From Candidatus Latescibacterota bacterium (GTDB lineage Bacteria; Latescibacterota; MWCZ01), in assembly GCA_022706085.1 (NCBI GenBank), contig JAKJDF010000002.1, forward strand, positions 196,372 through 260,371: 64,000 nt of DNA. The letters run 5' to 3'. Shown piece by piece: positions 45,017-54,800 of the stretch. The position numbers and the translations under genes are program-made. A model generated the notes under the pieces. It was not told the origin of the DNA. It did no database searches and saw only the letters and a list, made by a program, of their open reading frames with translations. Numbering within the stretch: the first letter of the stretch is position 1; each line of letters opens with the position of its first letter.

Positions 45017-46420
45017 ATGCCAGAACGCCCCAACGTTCTGTTCCTCATGAACGACCACACCAACGCGGAGGCAGTGGCCCCCGGCAGCCCGTGCATCAAG
45101 CCGAACCTCGATCTGTTGGCGCGCGAGGGTATCCGCTTCGAACGATGTCACACAACAAATGCCATCTGCTCGCCCGCGCGTGCATCGCTCATGACATCGC
45201 TGTACCCATCAACGCACGGCATGTGGGATTGCACGCACACTCAACGGCCTGAATGGGTGGACGTTCCGGCAAGCCGCTTCACCTATTTCTCCACGCAATT
45301 GGCCAACGCCGGGTACACGAACGGCTATTTCGGGAAATGGCACGTGGAGCAATCGCTCAGGCTTGAAGACTTCGGCTGGCATGAATATGATGTAAGCCTC
45401 GGCAGCATGCGGCACGCGCCCGCGGAAGACGGGAAGGTTGTCGTGCCGAAGGAAGGCTACCGCGATTACCTCCTGTGCGGTGTGGACAGCTCGGGCGAGG
45501 AATACACGCACCCCGCGTTTGACAGAGGATGCGATTTCATACGACGCAGGGCAGCCGACGGGAAGCCGTTCTGCTGCTTTGTTTCCACCTCGGAACCGCA
45601 CGACCCGTACGTACCGCCCCAACGCTTTCTCGATCTCTACGACATCAGCAGCATCCCGTTGAGCCCCACGCTTCGCGAGGAGCCTTCAGGCAAACCGGAA
45701 GTGGTTCGACGCATGCGGGCCGAGTGGGCCAGCCTCACCGACGCCGACTGGCGAAGAATCCGTGCCTCCTACTGGGCGGTAATCACCGCGGTGGACGCGG
45801 AAATCGGCAGGATACTGAACGTGCTCCGTGAAACGGGCCAGTACGACAACACCATCATCGTGTTCCTGAGCGACCACGGAGACATGCTGGGGTCGCACGG
45901 GCTGGCCACCAAGGGAGTCGGAACCGCATACGAGGAAGTGCACAATATCCCACTGATCGTGCGAGGGCCGGGAATCAGACAAGGGATTGAGGACTGCCGT
46001 ACAATGACCAGTCTGGTCGATCTGGCGCCGACAGTTCTTGAGCTGTGTGGCGCGGATCCACTTCCCCACGCTCAGGGAAAATCACTGCGCCCGGTACTCG
46101 ACGGCACCGCCGACCCGGCAGACTGGGAGGACGCGTACGCAGAATTCTTCGGGCAGCGGTTCGTCTATACCCAGCGCATCACATGGCACGGGGACTGGAA
46201 GTATGTCTTCAGCCCCGGCGGCGTAGACGAGCTGTACAACCTTGCGTCCGACCCGCACGAGCGCCACAACCTCGCCGGTGACTCTGCTCATCGGGAGGTG
46301 CTCATCGACATGTGCAAGCGCATGTGGCGCAAAATGAAGGAAATCGGCGACGAATCCCTCTTCAACACGCATTACGCCACGTTGCGAACCGCCCCTATAG
46401 GTCCGCTGTCTGTCGTGTGA
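45017..46420 (+). CDS. Type I sulfatase (formylglycine-dependent)
   Basis: About 467 residues. NVLFLMNDHTNAEAV begins the alkaline-phosphatase-like core with a metal-binding Asp. CSPARASLM (Cys 51) is the sulfatase signature C-x-P-x-R in which Cys is converted to formylglycine. VFLSDHGDMLGSHGL supplies further metal ligands. The maturing enzyme (FGE or anSME) is not in the window. The ATG at 45017 is preferred over a TTG 45 bases upstream. No signal peptide is present, which is unusual because most sulfatases are exported. The substrate is probably a sulfated glycan fragment. Confidence 0.92.
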   Translation: MPERPNVLFLMNDHTNAEAVAPGSPCIKPNLDLLAREGIRFERCHTTNAICSPARASLMTSLYPSTHGMWDCTHTQRPEWVDVPASRFTYFSTQLANAGYTNGYFGKWHVEQSLRLEDFGWHEYDVSLGSMRHAPAEDGKVVVPKEGYRDYLLCGVDSSGEEYTHPAFDRGCDFIRRRAADGKPFCCFVSTSEPHDPYVPPQRFLDLYDISSIPLSPTLREEPSGKPEVVRRMRAEWASLTDADWRRIRASYWAVITAVDAEIGRILNVLRETGQYDNTIIVFLSDHGDMLGSHGLATKGVGTAYEEVHNIPLIVRGPGIRQGIEDCRTMTSLVDLAPTVLELCGADPLPHAQGKSLRPVLDGTADPADWEDAYAEFFGQRFVYTQRITWHGDWKYVFSPGGVDELYNLASDPHERHNLAGDSAHREVLIDMCKRMWRKMKEIGDESLFNTHYATLRTAPIGPLSVV

Positions 46421-46425
46421 TCACC

Positions 46426-46460
46426 AAAAAAAGGAGGGCGCCACATGCACGCCCTCCTTT
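46426..46460. terminator. Bidirectional terminator between the sulfatase and radical SAM genes
   Basis: An 11-bp perfect stem AAAGGAGGGCG (46430-46440) / CGCCCTCCTTT (46450-46460) lies between convergent genes. On the minus strand it is followed by a run of T (46426-46432), and on the plus strand by a short T stretch. Confidence 0.8.
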
Positions 46461-46476
46461 CATGGCCATGCGATCG

Positions 46477-47430
46477 TCAGGTCTCACCGGGTGTTTTTCG
46501 GCGGCGTCTCACATAGAACGCCTGGCCCTTGTAGGCGGTTTTGGCCACAAGTCCCTTCTGCAGGGCCTGATCAAGCACAGTGACATCCGCCCCGGCGCGT
46601 GCGAGGAATGACAGAACCGCGTCCTCCCGCATCGGGTGCACGGCAAGGATTCCCAGCAGCGCATCGCCGGCGTCTCCCAGCGATGCAAATGCGTCCCCTT
46701 CATACTTCGTCAGCAGTTCCACTCGGGGAAACCGAAGGCTGAGCGCACGGTGCGCCGCCACAAGCGCGGCATCATCCGGAAACTCTACCCAGTCTTTTGC
46801 TGGCGGACGCGTCGGAATCATCAGATACGCCGTTGCCGGTTGCAACTGCGCGAGAAATCCTCCCACCGCATCCATTTCCTCTTCGCTGTCGTTCAGGTGG
46901 GCCACCAGCATCGTTTCCGAGACGAGTTTCCCGCTGAACACGGAAGCAAACTCTCGCGCTCCATCCAGAATTGCGGGAAGTGACAGCCCGCGGTGGGGAT
47001 GGTCGATTTTCCTCCAGGTTTCCTCCCTGACCGAATCCACTTTTAGGGACACCCAGTCGGCCCTGGCAAGGTCCGTTCGCACGTCCTCTCGCCAGATCAG
47101 TGACGAATTGCTTATCACGGCAACCGGGATACCAAATTCGCGCAAGGCGCTGATGTGAGCACCCAGATTTATGTCCAGGGACGGCTCTCCATCCGGCACG
47201 AACGCAAGGTAATCTATCTGTTCTCCCGACGCGTGTGCGTCCTTTACTTTCGCGCCCACCGCCTCAACAATCTGCCCGGTGGGGTAAAAAACCCGCCGCT
47301 CGATCGCCATTTCAGAAGTGGTGCCGACCTGGCAGTACACGCAATTGAACGAACAGACCTTGGGCGGAATGTTGTTGATTCCGAGGCTGCGGCCGAGGCG
47401 CCTTGAAGGTATTGGACCAAACGCAAGCAT
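46477..47430 (-). CDS. Radical SAM protein (COG0731-like)
   Basis: A 317-residue protein. FGPIPSRRLGRSLGINNIPPKVCSFNCVYCQ holds the CxxxCxxC cluster (CSFNCVYC, around residues 26-33) and the flanking signature of the COG0731 wyosine-base/radical SAM group. AFVPDGEPSLDINLG and SNSSLIWR continue the core. Bacterial members are mostly uncharacterised; a tRNA or metal-related role has been suggested for relatives. The C-terminal 100 residues resemble a small winged-helix-like domain. It lies 84 bases after prs on the same strand. Confidence 0.82.
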   Translation of the reverse strand: MLAFGPIPSRRLGRSLGINNIPPKVCSFNCVYCQVGTTSEMAIERRVFYPTGQIVEAVGAKVKDAHASGEQIDYLAFVPDGEPSLDINLGAHISALREFGIPVAVISNSSLIWREDVRTDLARADWVSLKVDSVREETWRKIDHPHRGLSLPAILDGAREFASVFSGKLVSETMLVAHLNDSEEEMDAVGGFLAQLQPATAYLMIPTRPPAKDWVEFPDDAALVAAHRALSLRFPRVELLTKYEGDAFASLGDAGDALLGILAVHPMREDAVLSFLARAGADVTVLDQALQKGLVAKTAYKGQAFYVRRRRKTPGET

Positions 47431-47514
47431 GATGGCACTCCGGATGGCTCGGTAGGACGGCGAAATGCCCGGGTGTCCTCCCGATGAAGGATGCTGCAGG
47501 ATTGCGGAGACTGC

Positions 47515-48495
47515 TCAGACGGGGAATTCAAACAGCTTTGCGAACATCTCCGACACCGATTCGTTCGTATGAATCCTCCGAATGACGTCCGCCAGCATCG
47601 GTGCCGTGCTGACAACGCGGATCTTCGGCGACCGTTTCTCCGGAGGAATCGGTATCGTGTCGGTAGTGATAAGCATCTTCAACGCCGGGTGGCCCAACCT
47701 TTCGACGGCTTTTCCCACAAGTACGGGATGGGTGATCGCCATGTAGATTTCCGGCCGCGCACCTCGCTCCACCAGCGCGTCAATGTGATGAACGATGCTC
47801 CCGCTGGCGATGATGTCGTCTACTATGACTGGCGTTTTGTCCTCGACCTCGCCGATGATCTCCGTCACCGTCACGTCGAGACCTTTGCGCCGTTTGTGCG
47901 CAATCGCCATGGGAATGTGGAGGATTTCCTGAAACTTCTCCACCAGCTTCGCGCGGCCGACGTCCGGGGCAATAAGCACCGGGTCAATCAGGCTCAGCTT
48001 CTTCAGCTCCGCCGCCATGGCCGGAATGGCGGTGAGATGGTCCAGCGGAACATGAAAGAACCCCTGGATTGCCGAGTTGTGAAGGTCGACCGACACTGCG
48101 CGGTCGGCTCCAGCGGTGGTGACGAGATCCGCCATGAGCTTTGCACTGATTGGCTCGCGACCCGTAGCCTTGCGGTCCTGCCTTGCATACCCCATGTAAG
48201 GCATGATAACCGTGATGCGCGATGCCGACGCGCGACGGACGGCGTCGATCATGACGAGCAGTTCCATGTACGTCTCATTCACCGGCGCGCACGTGGACTG
48301 AATGATAAACACGTCAGCCCCTCGCACGTTTTCCTGCAGCAGGACATAGCTTTCCGTGTCGGGGAACTGAGTGACCATGGCTTTGCTGAGTTCGAGCCCC
48401 AGCTCTTTGGCGATGGCCCGGGCGGTATCCGGTATGGAACGCCCGGCGAACAACACAATCGGTCCCCACGGGTTTACACACGTATTTGCTTGCAC
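47515..48495 (-). CDS. prs: Ribose-phosphate pyrophosphokinase (PRPP synthetase)
   Basis: A 326-residue enzyme making PRPP from ribose 5-phosphate and ATP. GPIVLFAGRSIPDTARAIAKELG, FPDTESYVLLQENVRGADVFIIQS, PYMGYARQDRKATGREPISAKLMADL, SVDLHNSAIQGFF and the PRPP-binding loop VIVDDIIASGSIVHH are all present. The start is GTG 48495, behind AGAAGGA; the open frame to 48615 lacks the family N-terminus. Its substrate comes from the pentose-phosphate branch, which matches gnd elsewhere in the window. Confidence 0.96.
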   Translation of the reverse strand: MQANTCVNPWGPIVLFAGRSIPDTARAIAKELGLELSKAMVTQFPDTESYVLLQENVRGADVFIIQSTCAPVNETYMELLVMIDAVRRASASRITVIMPYMGYARQDRKATGREPISAKLMADLVTTAGADRAVSVDLHNSAIQGFFHVPLDHLTAIPAMAAELKKLSLIDPVLIAPDVGRAKLVEKFQEILHIPMAIAHKRRKGLDVTVTEIIGEVEDKTPVIVDDIIASGSIVHHIDALVERGARPEIYMAITHPVLVGKAVERLGHPALKMLITTDTIPIPPEKRSPKIRVVSTAPMLADVIRRIHTNESVSEMFAKLFEFPV

Positions 48496-48680
48496 GGCTT
48501 TTCCTTCTGCGTCGCGCGTCCCGACGCGGCACGAGGCGCCACGTGAAACGCGGCTTCCGTTGAACTGGAAACGGAGGGCGGAGAGACATTGTCCCTGAAT
48601 AAAGAAAATCGGCACTCAGAGTGGGGTGGTCAATGGAGCACGACACACGTGCGCGAAAACCCGGGAAAATGCCCGGCGCG

Positions 48681-51344
48681 TCAACCCGTCCTGATATCCA
48701 CCAGAAGACGTTCCAGCGCGGCCTCGTCATTTACCAGGTACACGTTCGCGCCGTGCATGGTTCTCATCTTGCCGTACCGGCACGGCTCCCACGTTCCTTC
48801 CGGCTTCCCGACTTCTCCGCACGGGACCTGCCCCGAAGAAAACTCCTCCAGCCAGTCGAGACAGACAGGATTGTCGGGCGGAAGAAAAATCCACGGGACG
48901 CCACGCAGAAACGAGTGCCGCATCTGGATACCAAACGGCTCGGCGTCGATAAATTCGCTGCCCGTCCACGATCTGCTCACAACCATCGCGCGGTACGCAG
49001 AGGTATCGAAGTGCCCGTAGCGGCTGTCACTGGCAATGCGATCTGCATTCCAGCCCGCGCGATCGAAAAGCTCGTCACATGCCGTCGCCGAATCGTACGA
49101 CCAGAGATTTCGGTAGAGGTACGCGAGTCGCGGTCGTTCCGGCTCTTCCAACCCCTTGTACGCCGCTGCAAGCGCGCTGACGGCCTGTTGAAAGCCTGCG
49201 TGGTGCAGTGACCAGTACTCGTTCGTGTCGTGGCGGGCATTGTGAATCGTGTGTTCGGCGTACGGCACATCCTCTCTGCGCACGCTCAACACGGGAAATT
49301 TCGGGGGCATGATGGTCCAGTTCCGGCTGTCCGGATACGCGTCGTCCGTGGTGAGGATACCATTGATGATCCCGCCGGTGAGACGCCCCTGTTGATCGTT
49401 CTCGCAGTGGTTCGACCAGCCGTGGTAGCGCCCGACATTCACCCGGCCCGCGTCTACCACCTGCGAGACACCGTGTGGATTTCGGCCGAGGAGCCAGGCG
49501 AGTTGCGCTTCAGCTCTGTGCAGCCACTCGCGCCTGCCGGTAAGACGCCCCGCCAGTGCGTACACATACGCGGCGTTGCCGACCCACGCATTGCGTCCCA
49601 TTGTGCCGCCGTTGAGTTCGCCACTCTCCCCGCCACTGGTACATTGCAGCGCAAGATCCCACGGCTGGCCGAGGGTGTACGGCTCCATCCACGCCAGTTT
49701 GCGTTCGACCGCCCGCAGTATCTGTTCCCGCGCCGGGTGCGCCGGCTCGTCAACGAGCAACTCCATCAGCACCGTAATCGGGTGGAAGGTGTGCTTGAGT
49801 CCGGCAGGTCTGCCAAACGATCCGTCTTCCGCCTGCTGCGCCAGCAGGGGGTCTACGAGGGCAAACGCGCTTTCACGGTACTCCGGCCGGTCGGTGGCGC
49901 GGTAGAGGTCGTACCAGAACGTCACCCAGTAAGGATGCCCCGCCATGCCGGGGTAGGTTTTCTCGACATGCGCGCCGCTCTTAAGAGCCGCATTGGCGTA
50001 GGTCCACCGGCGCGGGTCATCTGTGCCGCTGGCACACCGGGCGGCCGTGGCAAGCGCGGTGGCCAGGTCGAGCACCAGCCCGCCGTTGTTGTGGCTGGTG
50101 TAGTCGTAGAACCGGCTTCGCGGGTGCATCACCTCGCCGTGGCCGGAGTCCTCCTCGATTTTCTCGCCCCAGAAGATCGCCCAGTTCGAGTTGTACCGTT
50201 CTCCCGTTTCTGGACGCACGTGGGTGTACCACGCATGGATCGGCCCGACGAATGAGCCATCGGGGTTCTGCACCTTCAGGAAGAAATCCGCACCCCAGAA
50301 AATCTCTGACAACACATCGGGGATGTCACCGCCGTAGGTCTTGCGCGGCAATTCGATCCGCTTATGCATAAGTGCAAGTGTTTCAAGCACGTAGCCGAAA
50401 TAATGGAACCATTTGTTGTAGTCACCTGCGTCGTGCCAGCCGCCCCGCAGGTCGCGATATTCCAGTATCTGCCCGTACGTGTCATCCTGCGCGACACTCC
50501 GCCAGAGCGCATCGTTGGTGTGGCAGGGTTTGTGGTAGCCGGGGATTTCCACGCCGCAACGCTGGAGATAACTGTATTTTGCCACGGTGTAGGCAAGGTG
50601 GTCGTACACGCCGTTCCAGATGCGGATTGGAGCTGATTCGAGGATTCGGTCAGGCATGTGCACGCGCACAAGGTAATACCCCTCACGGCGGAGTGAGGTG
50701 AAATCGGCAACCCACGTCCAACGGGCCCACATGTCGCAACCCGTGGGTTCGAGCGTGCCTTCCGCGTAGTTCCGACCGCGCAACGTGTCAAATAGCTCCC
50801 ACCGCAGGGCACCTTCCACACGCCTCCGGGAACGGATGATCACCCGCTTCTGGCTCGCCGGATGATACCCGGCCTGGGAGTCCAGGATGTCATAATCTTG
50901 CGCACCAAGGCCGTCGAGGTAGAGATCGTCTACCAGTGCTCCCTCGGCGGTGAGCTCACATTCCGCGCGTTCCGCGTTAGGGGGCGGGAGAAATCTCCAG
51001 CAGAACGGGGCCCAACATTCCGACTCGTGCACAAAGGTTTCGCACCGGAGGTACCGGTCTTCTTCGATGATGTGAATGGTGCCGGTGACTTTTCCCTTCG
51101 CTTCTCCCGTCCATTCATACGGCGTTCGGGCGCTCATCTCGAAGCGATTCGAGCGTACTCGGCCGTTCAACAACAGCGCATGGCCTTTCCCGGCGCGCTC
51201 GGTAACGGTCGCAGAACCGGCAAGAACAACCCACCCGAGCGGCGCATCGCCGTCCGCCCGTTCGAAGGAGCAGTTCACAAGCACGTTGTTGGCGTCGTTC
51301 GGGTCGTGGAACAACTCGGTCAGTGGTTGCCGGAATATGTGCAT
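48681..51344 (-). CDS. GH9-like glycoside hydrolase with N-terminal modules and C-terminal extension
   Basis: An 887-residue protein. Residues 1-145 look like a carbohydrate-binding jelly roll; 160-245 an Ig-like CelD_N domain. The (alpha/alpha)6 barrel begins near 245 with GGWHDAGDYNKW (Asp 305 and 308 as catalytic base/nucleophile-water residues). GRNPHGVSQVVDAGRVNVGRYHGWSN and Glu in NEYWSLHHAGF (general acid candidate) complete the GH9 set. About 140 residues after the barrel are of unknown function. There is no signal peptide, so it may act on imported oligosaccharides, not on cellulose outside. Prs follows on the same strand. Confidence 0.85.
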   Translation of the reverse strand: MHIFRQPLTELFHDPNDANNVLVNCSFERADGDAPLGWVVLAGSATVTERAGKGHALLLNGRVRSNRFEMSARTPYEWTGEAKGKVTGTIHIIEEDRYLRCETFVHESECWAPFCWRFLPPPNAERAECELTAEGALVDDLYLDGLGAQDYDILDSQAGYHPASQKRVIIRSRRRVEGALRWELFDTLRGRNYAEGTLEPTGCDMWARWTWVADFTSLRREGYYLVRVHMPDRILESAPIRIWNGVYDHLAYTVAKYSYLQRCGVEIPGYHKPCHTNDALWRSVAQDDTYGQILEYRDLRGGWHDAGDYNKWFHYFGYVLETLALMHKRIELPRKTYGGDIPDVLSEIFWGADFFLKVQNPDGSFVGPIHAWYTHVRPETGERYNSNWAIFWGEKIEEDSGHGEVMHPRSRFYDYTSHNNGGLVLDLATALATAARCASGTDDPRRWTYANAALKSGAHVEKTYPGMAGHPYWVTFWYDLYRATDRPEYRESAFALVDPLLAQQAEDGSFGRPAGLKHTFHPITVLMELLVDEPAHPAREQILRAVERKLAWMEPYTLGQPWDLALQCTSGGESGELNGGTMGRNAWVGNAAYVYALAGRLTGRREWLHRAEAQLAWLLGRNPHGVSQVVDAGRVNVGRYHGWSNHCENDQQGRLTGGIINGILTTDDAYPDSRNWTIMPPKFPVLSVRREDVPYAEHTIHNARHDTNEYWSLHHAGFQQAVSALAAAYKGLEEPERPRLAYLYRNLWSYDSATACDELFDRAGWNADRIASDSRYGHFDTSAYRAMVVSRSWTGSEFIDAEPFGIQMRHSFLRGVPWIFLPPDNPVCLDWLEEFSSGQVPCGEVGKPEGTWEPCRYGKMRTMHGANVYLVNDEAALERLLVDIRTG

Positions 51345-51898
51345 CGGAAGCTCCGCGGTGGCAGGTGAATACGCAAGGTCGCTCTGAAACTAGACCGGTG
51401 GCGCGTGCGGAACAACCGGGCGCATTTCGCAGGGGCGGGAAGCCCGCGCTACCAGGACGTGAGCGCTTCGAAGAATCTCCCGGCCCACCACCGGCCGTGC
51501 TCGTTCTGCGTCATTTCCGCAGAGACGTCGTGCTCGTTGCGCACGCGGATTCCAGACCACGTCAGCAAACGCTGGCTCTCCTTGGCCTTCGTGTCTTCGT
51601 GTAAGTCTCCTCTTCCTCGTTTTGTTTTTCGCGTCGTCGTGCGAGCTGTGCGTGTTCGCCCGCACCCCGTCCCTGAGCTACACCCTTTCGTATCTCACGC
51701 TTCTTTCTGATAGGACGTATATTACTACCGTCAGCGTTGTTCCCGGTCCGCGTTGGTACCATCGTCTGGTGAAGAGCGTTGCACTGCGCGTCATCGCGCA
51801 CACAGAAACCCGAACGCATCATGTGCCGGGGCGAGCAAAAGGCTTCCGGCGAATCAGTTCACAGAAATCGCATGGATGGCGATGAAACGGGGGTTATC
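51345..51898. other. Divergent intergenic region before the first WD40 gene, with short repeats
   Basis: No gene is supported here. It contains a hairpin GCGGGAAGCCCGC (51435-51447) in a GTAGCGCGGG-type context, and two tandem copies of the octamer CTTCGTGT (51585-51600). A TATATT at 51718-51723 may be a -10 element for the downstream WD40 gene. Confidence 0.5.
51585..51600 (+). repeat. CTTCGTGT octamer repeat, 2 units
   Basis: Two exact tandem CTTCGTGT units, a motif that recurs at 55769-55784 (CTTCGCGG CTTCGTGT) and 60813-60844 (four units). Each array lies upstream of a long plus-strand gene. Confidence 0.6.
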
Positions 51899-54800
51899 AT
51901 GCGCAACACGTTTGTAAAGCTTGCGTGTCTCATCGGCCTCGTTGCCCTGCCGGGTCTGGCAGCGGCGCAGCCTATGCCGGACATGTCACTCCGCACTCTC
52001 GAGCACGGTACGGCGTACCCCGTTCTGGGTATCGCCGCCAGCCCGAGTGGCGACACCGTGGCAACGATATGGAACGACCAGCTTCTTTTCTGGAACACGG
52101 CGGATGGGGCGAGTCTGGCCACGTGGTACCCCATGCAGGGGGTGCAGATCAGAGCTGTGGCATGGAGCCCTGACGGCTCTCAGATTGCCGTGGGATTCCC
52201 CAACGGCTGGGTGCTGCTGTTGGATGCCTTTTCGGGCATACAAAACAAGATGCTTGACGGCCTCGAAACGACCGTGACCAGTCTGGCGTTCAGCAACGAC
52301 GGCGGAATGATTGCCGGCGGCGACCAGATGGGCAACATCTATGTATGGAACGCCTTGACCGGGGGCGGGATGACGTGGCGGACGATGGGCGCTGAGGTGC
52401 GATCCCTCGCGTTCAGCCCCGATGGCGTCCACCTTGTTGCGGCAGGCGCCCTCGCCCAGATTCAGGTGTACCTGGCTGCCAGTGAGGCAACGGTCCGCGA
52501 ACTGGGTACAGCTTATGCCGAACAGTACACCGCGGTCGCGTTCAGTCCTGACGGGACTCAACTCGTCGCCGGCACCATGTATGGCGAGATCATCAAGTGG
52601 GATTTTGCGACAGGAACAGAGCTGTTCACCGTTACCTTTGCACACAACGGCGAGCCGGTCCGGTGCCTCGCCATCGGTCCGGGCGACGCCGGCGGGCTCA
52701 TGATCGCGTCCGGCGGCGATGACTACAACCTGAGGCTCTGGGACCTGGCGACCGGCGCACCCGGAAGTGACCCCGGTGTTCTCACCGGCCACACGAATTC
52801 CATTACGGGCATCGCGCTCCTGGGCAACTGGGGCGGCGCAACAAGCAGCGCTGACGGCACCGCGAAAATCTGGGGCGAAGGCGGCGGGCAACCAGGCCCG
52901 ACCGAGGTGTCCGGCGAGATCATGTCCCAGACCTGGACGCGGGATCACAGCCCGTACCGCATTGTCGGTCCGGTGATCATACCCCCGTCCGAGACACTCA
53001 ACATTGACGCCGGCGTGGAAGTGCAGTTCACGACGAACGTGCCATTCATCGTCGCGGGGGGCCTGAATGTCAACGGCGCCGAGATGGACAGCGTCGTCTT
53101 CCACGGGTTCGATAGCAACTGGGGCGGAATCCGGTTCCAACCCGCTTTCGTTTTGCCAAAGCCCTCCGCCACCCTCAGCGCGCCCGCCGCGTATCTGAAC
53201 GGCGTCATCATTGAAGGCGCTTCGGCCTACAGTGAAGACAACAACACTGATAACAGCGGCGGCGGCATCTACGTTGGATACGGTCGAGAAGTGAACGTCA
53301 ACAACTCCGTTATCCGCAACAACAGCGCCGGGTACGCTGGCGGCGGCATCTACGTTCAAGAAGGATCACTGTGGTTGTACCAATCCAAGGTGACCGGGAA
53401 CACCGCTGGGGCCATGGGAGGAGGCATCGCCGTTGCTGGCGGGTCCGCTCACCTCTCCGAATCCGGGGTGTCCGGCAATAACGCGGCCGATCACGGGGGC
53501 GGCATTGCGCTCAGCGGCGAGGCCAGCCTGCAGCTCTGGCAGACAGGCATCCGGAACAATGGCGCCGGGACAGAGGGCGGCGGCATTTCCGTCTACGACG
53601 GCTCATCTGCCAATCTCGAGCAGGCATATGTGACCGGCAACTACACAAACGGAACGGGCGGCGGCATCGTTGGCGCGTACTCCTCCGTGAGCGCATGGCG
53701 GACGGTGATCGCGAAGAACAGCGGACGGGGTGGTGGTGGAGCGATCGCCGGACAGAACCTGAACGTCAATCTCAATTTCGTCACCGTGGCTGACAACCTG
53801 ACGGCTTCCACGGGGGCAGCGTTCCTGGTGGACTACAGCGAAATCTCGGTCAACAATTCCATCGTGTGGGGGAACGACAGCGAGGCTCCCCTCAACTTCG
53901 GGCAGAACAGCTACGTCAGCATGCGCTATTCCGATATACAGGAACCCTCGTGGGCATCCCCGGCGGACGGCGTGATCAGCACAGACCCGATGTTCGCCGA
54001 TGCGTTCAACATGGTGTACTCCCTTACGCCGGGTTCTCCCGCCATCAACGCGGCTGATCCCGAACTCACCGATGAGGATGGAACCCGCGCGGACATGGGT
54101 GCCTTCTTCTTCTGGCAGGAAGGCATGCAGAAGAGGCTGGTTCTGCCGCACGTGAATGCGGAGCCGGGCAGCGAGGTCCTGTTTGACATCAGGGCTACGC
54201 ATCCGGGTCTGGTGTCGGCGGACCTTTTCTTCACATTTGACTCCAGCGTGTTCTCGCCCGCGGAAAACTTCGTTCGCTGGAACGTATTCGATGGGACTCC
54301 GGCCGCGCAGCCAGAGGTTTTCTGGACGATCAGCGGCGACACGGTGAAGATCAGCCTTGCCACGAACACGGAATACCCGGCCTACCTGAACGACAGCCCG
54401 CTCATGACGCTGGCGTTCAACGTGAACCCGGAAGCGGATTACGGCTGGTATGGCCTGAACTGGCTGCAGTCTGTCTGGAAGCCGGAGACGCAAGAGTGGG
54501 TGTATACGAATCTGAACGAAGAGATGGTGTACATGGAGTGGGGCGGCATCGAGCTTCAGCAGTCCATTCTGTGGGGTGACGTGACGATGGACGCCACGGT
54601 TTCGGGTGCTGACGCCTCGGCCATCCTGCGGCATGTGGTTGGTCTGCCGAACCCGACGTTCGACCGTGAAGTCGCCGACGTCACCGGCAACGGCTGGGTG
54701 TCGTCCTTTGACGCGGCGCTCGTGCTGCGGAAGGTTCTCTACCCGTGGTTCCAGTTCCCGGTGGAGGGGCACCAGCTGGTTGGAAAGCCCGCAGCCGGTT

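Noticed and set aside
48601-48680. Extended N-terminus of PRPP synthetase from GTG 48615
   Set aside because: The family N-terminus starts just before GPIVLFAGRS, and a GTG at 48495 has a good ribosome site; the extra 40 residues are not conserved-looking.
51986-53359. Minus-strand open frame (457 codons) opposite WD40 paralogue 1, with similar frames opposite paralogue 2
   Set aside because: These mirror the repeated GC-rich WD40 and beta-helix coding sequence and appear at matching places in both paralogues, as expected for shadows.
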